From positions 1 to 22,733 of the forward strand of contig CAZKUR010000062.1 of assembly GCA_964556005.1 (NCBI GenBank): a stretch of 22,733 bases of DNA. Direction: 5' to 3'. The position numbers and the translations under genes are program-made. The notes beneath the pieces are model-generated. The model did no database searches and had not been told where the DNA came from. It saw nothing but the letters and a program-made list of their open reading frames with translations. Origin of the DNA: CAZKUR01 sp964556005. Its GTDB lineage: Bacteria; Bacteroidota; Ignavibacteria; Ignavibacteriales; Ignavibacteriaceae. This document shows, one piece after another, positions 7,617-15,486 of the stretch (position 1 is the first letter of the stretch; every line of letters begins with the position of its first letter).

Positions 7617-7668
7617 GCATAGCGCATAGGGCATAGTGTAAAGAGAAATTCTTACTCTATGCGTTATG
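7617..7668. terminator. Tandem heptamers and hairpin behind tpiA, probable terminator
   Basis: Three tandem heptamers, GCATAGC, GCATAGG and GCATAGT (7617-7637), begin seven bases after the tpiA stop. The third is the left arm of a stem-loop (7631-7644 with 7650-7662; one T-T mismatch and one bulged A), and a T-rich run follows at 7668-7673. The first two heptamers can instead pair with 7657-7668 (CATAGCGCATAG against CTATGCGTTATG, twelve pairs with one G-U). The two foldings exclude each other. Termination of tpiA is the simplest role; the repeats suggest origin from an intergenic repeat element. Confidence 0.55.
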
Positions 7669-7870
7669 TTTTTATCTCAAATTATTTTCAATTTTCCCCA
7701 AGATTTATAAATTTATAAAATTTATTTTAAATAAGAATCATACTCAAAATAATTTACAATCTTGTTGTCTTAAATAAATCCGAAATTTCTGCTAATATCT
7801 CCGCTTTGCTAAAATAGAAAAATGATTATTACATCTGATTTTTCAAGTGTAAATTGGTGTGCCGAATACA

Positions 7871-7901
7871 TTGATTTGCCCTCCTTTCTTTAGTATCTTT
7901 A
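7871..7901 (+). promoter_or_regulatory. Possible Bacteroidota-type promoter for the GH2-like/smc gene cluster
   Basis: TTG at 7871-7873, a 20-base spacer, then TATCTTTA at 7894-7901. This resembles the -33 TTG / -7 TAnnTTTG promoter of Bacteroidota primary sigma factor, with the last base differing. It lies 38 bases before the start codon at 7940. The match is short and could be chance; whether this organism uses that promoter type is unknown. Confidence 0.3.
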
Positions 7902-7939
7902 CAAGTTTTATTATTATTTACAATAGGCGAATTTGCTGA

Positions 7940-10531
7940 ATGGGTTCCCCCAAAAAGTTTATTTTTTTAACATTTTTATGTCTATTTATTCTACCATCGC
8001 TTTCTTATTCACAAATCGTTTTTAGAGAGCTCCCTGGTTATAAAGCCAACCTTTCCGATTCCATGTTTTTTGATATTTCCCAAACACGAAATATCATTTT
8101 ACTTGACGGAGACTGGAGTGTAAGCAGCGCCGGGGAGAAACCTGGGAAGAAAATTTCCGTCGGCGTTCCTTCAATTTTTCAAGGCGAAGGTGATTTAATA
8201 TTTGAAAAAACTTTTTCTTTAAGCCCTGCATTAATAAAAAATCATAATCTTAAAATTGTATTTCTCGGATTAAATTATACGGCAGATATTTCCGTTAATA
8301 ATGTTATTATATTCAGGCATCCGGGCGGAGAGTATCCTTTTGATGTGAACCTGCCAAGGGACATCTTAAATTCCGGTAAAGAAAATGTCCTTACCGTCAG
8401 GCTGCATTTTAACCTGGATTCTGAGAATACAATTCCTGTTAAGCAGCGTTTCCTATTTCCCGCAAATTACGGCGGTATCTTTCGCGATGTTTATATCAAG
8501 GTAATGCCCAATGTATTCATTTCAAATTCGAAAGTAAAAACCAATTATGATGCTAATGTTAATAAGGCGACGGTCAACATTAACGTAAAAATTGAAAATA
8601 AAGAATTCAAAACAGCAGCAGATTCTCTTTTTGGCCAAACAGATTTCACGTTCAAAATAAATTTGATTTCTCCTAACGGTACGAGTTCAAATTTGAGTGA
8701 TGAAAAATTTCAGCTTCCGTTTAACAAAGAGAAAGTTTTACAAAACAGTGTCGTAATATCTTCGCCTCAGCTTTGGTCTACTACAGATCCTAATCGCTAC
8801 AAATTGAGCCTTGAAATCTGGCGCGGGGATGAATTGGTAGATATAAAGAATAATTACCTTTCCATATACTCATTTAAAATAGGAAAAAATAATTTATATC
8901 TGAATAACGATTCTCTGCAGTTGCAGGGAATAACGCTAATTCAATCCGATCCTGTATACGGTCCGCTTGAATCATACTCGCAGATGGAGAATGATATTAA
9001 GCTGGTAAAAGAAACCGGATTTAATTGTATAAGATTTGAAAAGTCGGTACCGCATCCTTATTTAATTTATTTATGCGGCAAGTACGGCATTTTAGCTTTT
9101 ATGGAAATGCCGCTGAATTCTATTCCCGGTAATCTTACTCAAAGCGCAAACTTTATTACTCGAAGTGAAAATTATTTAAGCAATTACTTAAATGCGTATA
9201 AAAATTACCAAGCATTAGCAGCTTTCGGTATCGGCGGTTCATATTTATCGAGTTTACCTTCTCATGCGGCATTTTTAAGTCTGCTTGCCTCTATTATTAA
9301 AAAAGAATCGAATCTTAAAACTTATGCTTCGTTTGCAGACTTTGACGTTTCAAAAATCGATGGCCTGGATATGTATGGTGTTGAATTGTTCACAACGCCA
9401 ATAAACGAAGCAAAAGATAAAATTAAAGCATTGCAGAATGATCTTGGAAAAGCAAAAATATTTATAAGCGAAGATACATATGTCGTTAATATTGGGAATT
9501 CCAACGGTTATGTAAACGACTATTCATATGAAGCACAGGCAAAATATTACAGCGATCTTATAAATTACTCACAGCAAAATAGTTTAAGCGGTTTTTTCAT
9601 TAATTCGATGTTTGACTATTGCGGTGATTATGCTTCATTAATTGCAGGATACAATAAAACAAATCTTTATACAATCGGACTTGTTGGGCAAAAAGGAGAG
9701 ACAAACCGGATTAGCTATAACGTTGTTAAATCGAAATTGTTAAACCAGGAAAAAGTAACAATCCCCATAGGCAGCAAAAAAAACGATTCACCGATGTCTT
9801 TTATCCTGTTCGGTTTGGTTCTTGCATTAATAGTTGGAGTGCTGGTGAATTCCGGAAGAAAATTCCGTGAAGATTCTTCCCGCGCCCTGCTTCGGCCCTA
9901 TAACTTTTTTGCGGATGTCAGGGATCAAAGGATCATCTCCGGATATCACTCGACCTTACTTGGAATTGTTATCGCTGCGGTTTCCGGTCTTGTTATTGTG
10001 AATCTTTTATATTATTTAAGGCTCAACGTTTTATTCGAAAAAATTCTTATTGATTTCGGAAGCAGGGGAATATTAAAGTTTGTAAGTTATTTGTCATGGA
10101 ATCCTTTAGCATCTATCTTCTGGATTACCCTTGCCTCTGTTTTATTTTTGCTTTGTTTAATTATCATAATTAAAGCAGGTTCGTTTTTTGTTAGGAACAG
10201 GGTTTATTTTTCGAGCGTATACTTCACGGTAATTTGGGCATTCCTTCCTGTTGTGTTATTAATTCCCATCGGAATAATTCTTTATCGGGTTTTAAATGCA
10301 GATGTCGTTAACTTAATTATTTATGCATCGCTTTTTGTATTCGTATTACTACTGTTATACAGGTTGTTAAAAGGAATTTATGTAATTTACGATGTTAATG
10401 CCGGCAGCATTTATTTTTACAGTTTTCTTTTTATAGTTTTTGTTTTCGGCGGAATATTATTTTATTTCCAGGTAAGTAATTTATTCTTCGATTACCTGCG
10501 GTTAACTCTTACACAGTATAAAATCTTTTGA
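7940..10531 (+). CDS. Exported GH2-like protein fused to a multi-helix membrane domain
   Basis: An 863-residue protein with an unusual layout. Residues 1-25 are a signal peptide (KKFIFLTFLCLFILPS, ending SYSQ). Residues about 50-190 resemble the glycoside hydrolase family 2 sugar-binding jelly roll (LDGDWSV, GLNYTADISVNN, HPGGEYPFDV, GIFRDVYI). An Ig-like middle domain (about 195-310) and a GH2-type TIM barrel (about 315-600) follow. In the barrel, the segment AAFGIGGSY occupies the place of the usual WxxGNE, so the acid/base Glu is replaced by Ser434. The nucleophile-like Glu511 in ISEDTY is kept. Residues 619-846 hold about six membrane helices after the barrel, with a short conserved-looking block SSRALLRPYNFFADVRDQR (646-664) between the first and second. 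I infer a periplasmic pseudo-glycosidase or sugar-binding domain anchored in the inner membrane. The start has only a weak AGG upstream. smc begins 7 bases after the stop. The substrate and role are unknown. Confidence 0.65.
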   Translation: MGSPKKFIFLTFLCLFILPSLSYSQIVFRELPGYKANLSDSMFFDISQTRNIILLDGDWSVSSAGEKPGKKISVGVPSIFQGEGDLIFEKTFSLSPALIKNHNLKIVFLGLNYTADISVNNVIIFRHPGGEYPFDVNLPRDILNSGKENVLTVRLHFNLDSENTIPVKQRFLFPANYGGIFRDVYIKVMPNVFISNSKVKTNYDANVNKATVNINVKIENKEFKTAADSLFGQTDFTFKINLISPNGTSSNLSDEKFQLPFNKEKVLQNSVVISSPQLWSTTDPNRYKLSLEIWRGDELVDIKNNYLSIYSFKIGKNNLYLNNDSLQLQGITLIQSDPVYGPLESYSQMENDIKLVKETGFNCIRFEKSVPHPYLIYLCGKYGILAFMEMPLNSIPGNLTQSANFITRSENYLSNYLNAYKNYQALAAFGIGGSYLSSLPSHAAFLSLLASIIKKESNLKTYASFADFDVSKIDGLDMYGVELFTTPINEAKDKIKALQNDLGKAKIFISEDTYVVNIGNSNGYVNDYSYEAQAKYYSDLINYSQQNSLSGFFINSMFDYCGDYASLIAGYNKTNLYTIGLVGQKGETNRISYNVVKSKLLNQEKVTIPIGSKKNDSPMSFILFGLVLALIVGVLVNSGRKFREDSSRALLRPYNFFADVRDQRIISGYHSTLLGIVIAAVSGLVIVNLLYYLRLNVLFEKILIDFGSRGILKFVSYLSWNPLASIFWITLASVLFLLCLIIIIKAGSFFVRNRVYFSSVYFTVIWAFLPVVLLIPIGIILYRVLNADVVNLIIYASLFVFVLLLLYRLLKGIYVIYDVNAGSIYFYSFLFIVFVFGGILFYFQVSNLFFDYLRLTLTQYKIF

Positions 10532-10538
10532 GTAAAAA

Positions 10539-13500
10539 GTGTATTTATCGAAACTTGAAATATTCGGCTTTAAATCGTTTGCGCAAAAAACGATGATCAA
10601 TTTTAACGACGGCGTAACGTCAATCGTCGGGCCGAACGGCTGTGGAAAGACGAACATTGTCGATGCAATTCGCTGGTGTCTTGGTGAACAAAAAAGCAGT
10701 GCGTTGAGAAGCGATAAAATGGAGAACGTTATCTTCAACGGAACTACCGCAAAAAAACCGATGGGGATGGCTGAGGTTTCACTGACTATTGAAAATACGA
10801 AAGGAATTTTGCCGACTGAATATTCCGAAGTGACAATTACACGGAGAATTTTCCGTTCGGGTGAGAGTGAATATCTTTTGAATAAAAATCTCTGCAGGTT
10901 AAAAGATATTACAAACCTGTTTATGGATACCGGAATCGGTGCAAATGCATATTCGGTTATCGAACTTAAAATGATCGAAACTATTTTGAGCAGTAAAGCC
11001 GAAGAAAGAAGAGTTTTGTTCGAAGAAGCTGCAGGCGTTAATAAATATAAATTAAGAAGAAGATTGGCGCTGAAAAAATTAGATGATGTAAAAGCCGATC
11101 TGACCAGGGTAAACGATATTGTTACGGAAGTTGAGAAAAAAGTTAACTCGCTTGAAAGGCAGGCTAAAAGAGCAGATAAATACAATAAAGTGTCCTCTAC
11201 CTTACGCGAACTCGAACTCGACCTTGGGGAAAGAGAACTTTCCCATTTTAATATTCAAAGAGAAGATGCAAAACTGAAAAAAGATGAGAACTTTCAGAAG
11301 AAAATTTCTCTCGAATCGGAATTAGCAAAAACCGATGAAGAAATAAAAGAAATCAAATCTACTTTAACTGCTATAGAGTTAACACTTAAGAATAAAAGAA
11401 CCGAAGTAACCGCACAAACCGAAAAAATATTTAATGTTCAAAAACAGATTTCCGTTTCCGAAGAAAGAAAAAAATCTCTTGATAAAAATATTGAAAGGTA
11501 TAAGCAGGAACTCGAAGAGCTTAAAGAGCGGCTTGAAGAATCGGAGAGAATAATTTCGGAAGGGGAAACTTCATTAATAGATTATGAAGAAAAATTTTCC
11601 GGGAAGGGATCAGAAAAAAAATCCGTTGAAGAAACATTAAATAAGAATAAAATCCTTTTAGAGGAAAAACGAAACTATATTAAGGAACAAGCAGAAGTTA
11701 TTCTCGAAAGATTTAAAGAAATAACCGCACACGAAAATGAATTACTTAATGTTGAAAAATCTCTTAAAGAAAAAAATAACAAGATTGAAAAGCTCAATTC
11801 AAGAATCCAGTTGTTAACAGGTAATATTGCCAAGACCGTCGGGTTTATCGAAGAACTAAATAAAGAAAGAATTGAAGCAGAAAAAAATATTGAAGAAGCC
11901 GAATCGACGTACAGCCGTAAGCAAAAAGAAAAAGATGAGCTTGAAGAAAGAATAGACGAACTTAAAGCAAAAGAGCTTGAAAGCAGGGGAATTCTAAACA
12001 GCTTAAAAGACAAAATAAATTTCATCCAAAATTTAATTGATAATCTTGAAGGCGTTTCAAAAGGCGCAAAAGCGTTAATTGAAAACAAAGAATGGTCGGA
12101 AGGCGATAGAACTTTGCTTGCGCATATAGGCAATTCGGATGAAAAATACAGGTTTGCCGTTGAAGCTTCTTTAAGGAATAATTTAAATAATATCCTTGTT
12201 GAATCTTTAAATGACTTGAAAAAAGGAATAGAATTTTTAAAAGATAATGAAATCGGTAAAGCCTCGTTTTATCTTAATAATTATAATGGGAATAACAAAC
12301 GGGGAATTCTTGACGGTATTCAAAGCTATCTTGAGAAAAGAAAAAATAAGCAAATCGAAAAAGAGCCTCCTTTCCGCGGTTGGTGCGTAAATTTTATTAA
12401 AACGGAAAAAAAGTGGGAACCTTTCTTCAATAAAATTTTAAACCGGACTGTTGTTGTCGATACTCTTGATTCTGCATTTGAGCTTTCGGCTAAATACAGG
12501 AATTACAGCTTTGCTACTTTAAACGGCGATTACATCGACGGCTGTGGTGTAATTGAAGCAGGCTCCGAACCTAAAGCCGATGATACCTTATTTGGAAGAA
12601 AGCAGCATCTGGAAGATCTTAAAAAGGAACTCCCGGTTAAAGAAAAAGAATTGAAAAATTTAAAAGAACAAATTGAAGATATCGAAAGAAAAATAAGCCG
12701 GATCGACTTAAAAGTTTTGAGCGAACGGGGGCGTTTACTTGTAAACGATCATGCTAACATTGAAAAACAAATTGCACAGTTTGAATTTGAAAAGAAACGT
12801 TCCGATGAAGAAATAGATAAAACAAGGCTGGAAATAAAAGAGCTTGCCGAAGAATCTAACAAACTTGACAATCATAGAATCTCCATCGAATCGATCCTTG
12901 AATCGCAGAAAAAGGATAAGCAGCAAGCCGACCTTCAGCAGCAAAACCTGGAAGAACAGTTTAAAGAATTTGAAGGTGAATATAATTCTTTCGTTCAAAA
13001 ATTAAATCAACTGAATCTCGAACTTGAAAGACTTGCAGGCGAAAAGAAAAATATTGAGAATTCCGTAAAGAGAGCACTGGATTCAATCGAGATAATTAAA
13101 AAATCAATTACGAAAAGAGAATACGATATCTCGACATCTAAAGAAGAGATCCAAACACTGTCAAATTCCATAGAAGAAAATTCCGGTTTACTTGCCGAAC
13201 TTGAATCGAAAAAACAAATCTTAATTAAAGAAGAAAAAGATATCGAGGATGAGTTTACAAAAGTTCAAAATCAGATAAACCAACTGGAAAAGAATCAATC
13301 TCATTTTAGGAAAGAACGAGATACCGTTTCGGAAGAGATTCACAATGCCGATATCGAATTGCATGAACTTGGATTAAAAATTTCCAATCTTCGTGGGCAT
13401 ATAAAAGAAAATTATTCCATCGAGCTTGAATCAAAACAGTTCGACGATCTTGATTCTTTTGATTTTGTAAATAAGACCGAAGAAGTCCAAAGATTAAAAG

Positions 13501-14144
13501 TACAGATTAAAAATTTGGGCCCGATAAATTTATTAGCGTATTCCGAATTCGAAGAGGAAAAACAGAGGCTCGAATTCTTACACAACCAAAGAGACGATTT
13601 AATAAATTCGGAAAAAGATGTCGTTAAAACAATAGAAGAAATTAATACTACTGCCCAGGGCAAGTTCATGGAAACATTTGAAAAGATTAGGGAGAATTTT
13701 GTAAATATCTTCCGGGGTTTGTTTAACCCCGGCGATGAAGCCGATTTAAGGCTGGAAGAAGGAGTTGATCCTCTCGAAGGAAAAATTGAAATAATTGCAA
13801 AACCGAAAGGCAAACGTCCGACTACAATAGAACTTCTTTCAGGAGGAGAAAAAACATTGACGGCAATTGCACTTTTATTTGCAATCTACCTCGTAAAGCC
13901 AAGCCCGTTTTGTATACTTGATGAAATCGATGCACCGCTGGACGATGCAAACATCGATCGCTTTACAAAAATTATCGACGACTTCAGCAAAGAAACGCAA
14001 TTCATCGTGGTAACTCATAATAAGAAGACAATGGAATCCGCAAGTACACTTTATGGTGTTACAATGCAGGATGAAGGAATTTCAAAATTGGTAGCTGTAA
14101 GATTTAACGAAGACCTGGATTTTGCAAACGGGAAAATGAATTGA
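10539..14144 (+). CDS. smc: Chromosome segregation protein SMC
   Basis: The ATPase core of the SMC-ScpAB condensin complex, which organises and helps segregate the chromosome. The 1201-residue protein is full length. The N-terminal ATPase half has Walker A GPNGCGKT at 31-38. Long Glu/Lys-rich coiled coils (about 170-500 and 680-1000) flank a hinge domain (about 505-675, from GVSKGAKALIE to GCGVIEAGS). The C-terminal half has the ABC signature LLSGGEKT (1099-1106) and Walker B CILDEID, with Asp1128 and Glu1129. It starts with GTG at 10539, 7 bases after the preceding gene, with only a weak purine stretch before it, which suggests translational coupling. The stop TGA shares its last base with the ATG of the next gene. 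scpA and scpB are not in the window. Confidence 0.97.
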   Translation: MYLSKLEIFGFKSFAQKTMINFNDGVTSIVGPNGCGKTNIVDAIRWCLGEQKSSALRSDKMENVIFNGTTAKKPMGMAEVSLTIENTKGILPTEYSEVTITRRIFRSGESEYLLNKNLCRLKDITNLFMDTGIGANAYSVIELKMIETILSSKAEERRVLFEEAAGVNKYKLRRRLALKKLDDVKADLTRVNDIVTEVEKKVNSLERQAKRADKYNKVSSTLRELELDLGERELSHFNIQREDAKLKKDENFQKKISLESELAKTDEEIKEIKSTLTAIELTLKNKRTEVTAQTEKIFNVQKQISVSEERKKSLDKNIERYKQELEELKERLEESERIISEGETSLIDYEEKFSGKGSEKKSVEETLNKNKILLEEKRNYIKEQAEVILERFKEITAHENELLNVEKSLKEKNNKIEKLNSRIQLLTGNIAKTVGFIEELNKERIEAEKNIEEAESTYSRKQKEKDELEERIDELKAKELESRGILNSLKDKINFIQNLIDNLEGVSKGAKALIENKEWSEGDRTLLAHIGNSDEKYRFAVEASLRNNLNNILVESLNDLKKGIEFLKDNEIGKASFYLNNYNGNNKRGILDGIQSYLEKRKNKQIEKEPPFRGWCVNFIKTEKKWEPFFNKILNRTVVVDTLDSAFELSAKYRNYSFATLNGDYIDGCGVIEAGSEPKADDTLFGRKQHLEDLKKELPVKEKELKNLKEQIEDIERKISRIDLKVLSERGRLLVNDHANIEKQIAQFEFEKKRSDEEIDKTRLEIKELAEESNKLDNHRISIESILESQKKDKQQADLQQQNLEEQFKEFEGEYNSFVQKLNQLNLELERLAGEKKNIENSVKRALDSIEIIKKSITKREYDISTSKEEIQTLSNSIEENSGLLAELESKKQILIKEEKDIEDEFTKVQNQINQLEKNQSHFRKERDTVSEEIHNADIELHELGLKISNLRGHIKENYSIELESKQFDDLDSFDFVNKTEEVQRLKVQIKNLGPINLLAYSEFEEEKQRLEFLHNQRDDLINSEKDVVKTIEEINTTAQGKFMETFEKIRENFVNIFRGLFNPGDEADLRLEEGVDPLEGKIEIIAKPKGKRPTTIELLSGGEKTLTAIALLFAIYLVKPSPFCILDEIDAPLDDANIDRFTKIIDDFSKETQFIVVTHNKKTMESASTLYGVTMQDEGISKLVAVRFNEDLDFANGKMN

Positions 14145-14863
14145 TGAACAATAAGGTATTTAAAATATTTGTCGACTTTGACGGCACCATTACAAAACAG
14201 GATGTAGGCGATGCTGTGTTCAGAAAATTCGGCGATATGAAAAAAGTAAATAAAATAATCGATGATTTGCTTGAAGATAAAATCAGCGCTAAAGAATGCT
14301 GGGTTTCGCTTTGTAACTCGGTTGATAAAATCAATGAAGAAGAGTTGACGAATTTTTTAGGAACCATTGAAATCGATACTACCTTTGCAAAATTTGAAAG
14401 TTACTGCCGTGAAAATAATTTCCGGCTTTATGTTTTAAGCGATGGTTTTGATTTCTATATAGATAGAATTTTTAATAAACATAACCTGAACCATATAAAT
14501 TATTTTTCCAATAAGCTGAAGATAGTCGATAACAAGCTTATCCCTTCTTTCCCTTTTCTTGATGAAAATTGTACAAGCTCGGCGAATTGCAAACGAAACC
14601 ATATTATCGAACACAGCGGCGATGACGATTATACGGTTTTTGTCGGCGACGGAAATTCCGATAAATATACTGTTCAGTTCTGCGATTTTATCTTTGCAAA
14701 GGACGACCTTTTAAAATATTGCGAGATAAATAGAATTTCTTATTTCCCTTTCAAAGATTTTGACGATGTTATTTCAAGGATTGAATCATTAAAAGCAAGA
14801 AAGAGATTGAAGAAAAGATTCCAGGCTGAACTTAAAAGAAGAGAAATTTACATGCAGGAATAA
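14144..14863 (+). CDS. MtnX-like HAD-superfamily phosphatase
   Basis: A 239-residue HAD phosphatase of subfamily IB, most like the MtnX/Pho2 (DKMTPPase-like) group. Motif I is DFDGT with Asp11 and Asp13, motif II is LSDGFD with Ser99, the motif III lysine is probably Lys150 in the CTSSANCKR segment, and motif IV is GDGNSD (168-173). MtnX removes phosphate from hydroxyketo-methylthiopentenyl phosphate in methionine salvage, but no mtn genes are here, so the substrate is unknown. The C-terminal 25 residues are strongly basic and helical (KARKRLKKRFQAELKRRE). I chose the ATG at 14144, which overlaps the smc TGA by one base (TGATG), a classic coupling arrangement; a TTG at 14141 would add one residue. 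The stop codon lies in the loop of a hairpin. Confidence 0.82.
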   Translation: MNNKVFKIFVDFDGTITKQDVGDAVFRKFGDMKKVNKIIDDLLEDKISAKECWVSLCNSVDKINEEELTNFLGTIEIDTTFAKFESYCRENNFRLYVLSDGFDFYIDRIFNKHNLNHINYFSNKLKIVDNKLIPSFPFLDENCTSSANCKRNHIIEHSGDDDYTVFVGDGNSDKYTVQFCDFIFAKDDLLKYCEINRISYFPFKDFDDVISRIESLKARKRLKKRFQAELKRREIYMQE

Positions 14864-14870
14864 TCCTGCA
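14853..14870 (+). promoter_or_regulatory. Hairpin whose loop holds the stop codon of the HAD phosphatase gene
   Basis: TGCAGGA (14853-14859) and TCCTGCA (14864-14870) form a perfect seven-base, GC-rich stem around the loop ATAA, and the TAA stop is inside the loop. The sequence after it is A-rich rather than T-rich, so it is not a standard intrinsic terminator. It could be a processing or stability element between the smc-phosphatase part and the following genes, or a chance palindrome. Confidence 0.45.
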
Positions 14871-14895
14871 CTAAAAAGATTAAGGAATTTATTTA

Positions 14896-15480
14896 ATGTC
14901 CAAATTAGCAGGCAGTTTTTTTAAATATAGAAGCTACACACCTATCCCTTTTTTATTGGTTATGATTTTTTGGCCTGATCCAAATATCTGGAGTTTAATA
15001 ATCGGTTTTATAATTGCACTCACAGGAGAGCTTATCCGCCTCTGGGGAGTCAGTTATGCAGGCAGTGAAACGCGCACTACAACGGTAGGCGGAAGCCGTT
15101 TGGTCATCAGTGGACCGTTTGCACATGTGCGCAATCCGCTTTACGTAGGCAACATTCTGCTGTATTTTGGTGTAGGTGTAATGTCATTCGCTTTGTTCCC
15201 GTATTTGCAGATTTTTGCACTGATTTTTTTCGTTGTGCAATACTGGCTTATAGTAGGCGAAGAAGAAAAATATTTGGCTCAGTCTTTCGGCGAAGACTAT
15301 ATGAATTACAAAAAGAATGTACCGCGGTTTTTCCCGAGGCTCACAGCTTATATAAATAAAAATTTAGAACAGCCTGAATTCAATTTAAAAGCGGGAATGA
15401 GGTCCGAACGAAGAACATTCCAGGCATTCGGATTGGTTTGTTTTACGATTTTAATAATGTGGTTTATCCGCAGGTATTAA
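14896..15480 (+). CDS. Isoprenylcysteine carboxyl methyltransferase-like membrane protein
   Basis: A 194-residue integral membrane methyltransferase of the ICMT/phospholipid methyltransferase (PEMT) superfamily. It has N-terminal helices (about 17-27 and 32-50), the family motif GPFAHVRNPLYVGN (73-86), a helical pair near 88-120, then the SAM-binding end motif GEEEKYL (121-127) to VPRFFPRL (142-149). A last membrane helix spans about 174-190. In bacteria this family methylates various lipids or small molecules, and the substrate cannot be read from the sequence. Bacteria lack prenylated CAAX proteins, so the family name should not be taken as function. AAGGA lies nine bases before the ATG. 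It sits 6 bases before lpxB, which hints at, but does not prove, a lipid envelope role. Confidence 0.75.
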   Translation: MSKLAGSFFKYRSYTPIPFLLVMIFWPDPNIWSLIIGFIIALTGELIRLWGVSYAGSETRTTTVGGSRLVISGPFAHVRNPLYVGNILLYFGVGVMSFALFPYLQIFALIFFVVQYWLIVGEEEKYLAQSFGEDYMNYKKNVPRFFPRLTAYINKNLEQPEFNLKAGMRSERRTFQAFGLVCFTILIMWFIRRY

Positions 15481-15486
15481 TTAAAA

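Larger units (their letters stand above)
7611..7939. other. 329-base intergenic region after tpiA
   Basis: The first 60 bases hold tandem heptamers and hairpins (described separately). The middle, roughly 7680-7800, is AT-rich with no visible gene or structure. The right end holds a possible Bacteroidota-type promoter for the gene at 7940. No RNA gene was recognised. Confidence 0.45.

Noticed and set aside
10502..11185. Minus-strand open frame of 227 codons opposite the start of smc
   Set aside because: It lies fully against clear SMC/ABC ATPase sequence on the plus strand, its translation is Ser/Leu/Phe-rich without family motifs, and it has the look of the reverse of Glu/Lys-rich coding DNA.
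11675..12133. Minus-strand open frame of 152 codons inside smc
   Set aside because: It is a shadow of the coiled-coil region, with no motif and no ribosome site; the same holds for the one at 13412-13813.
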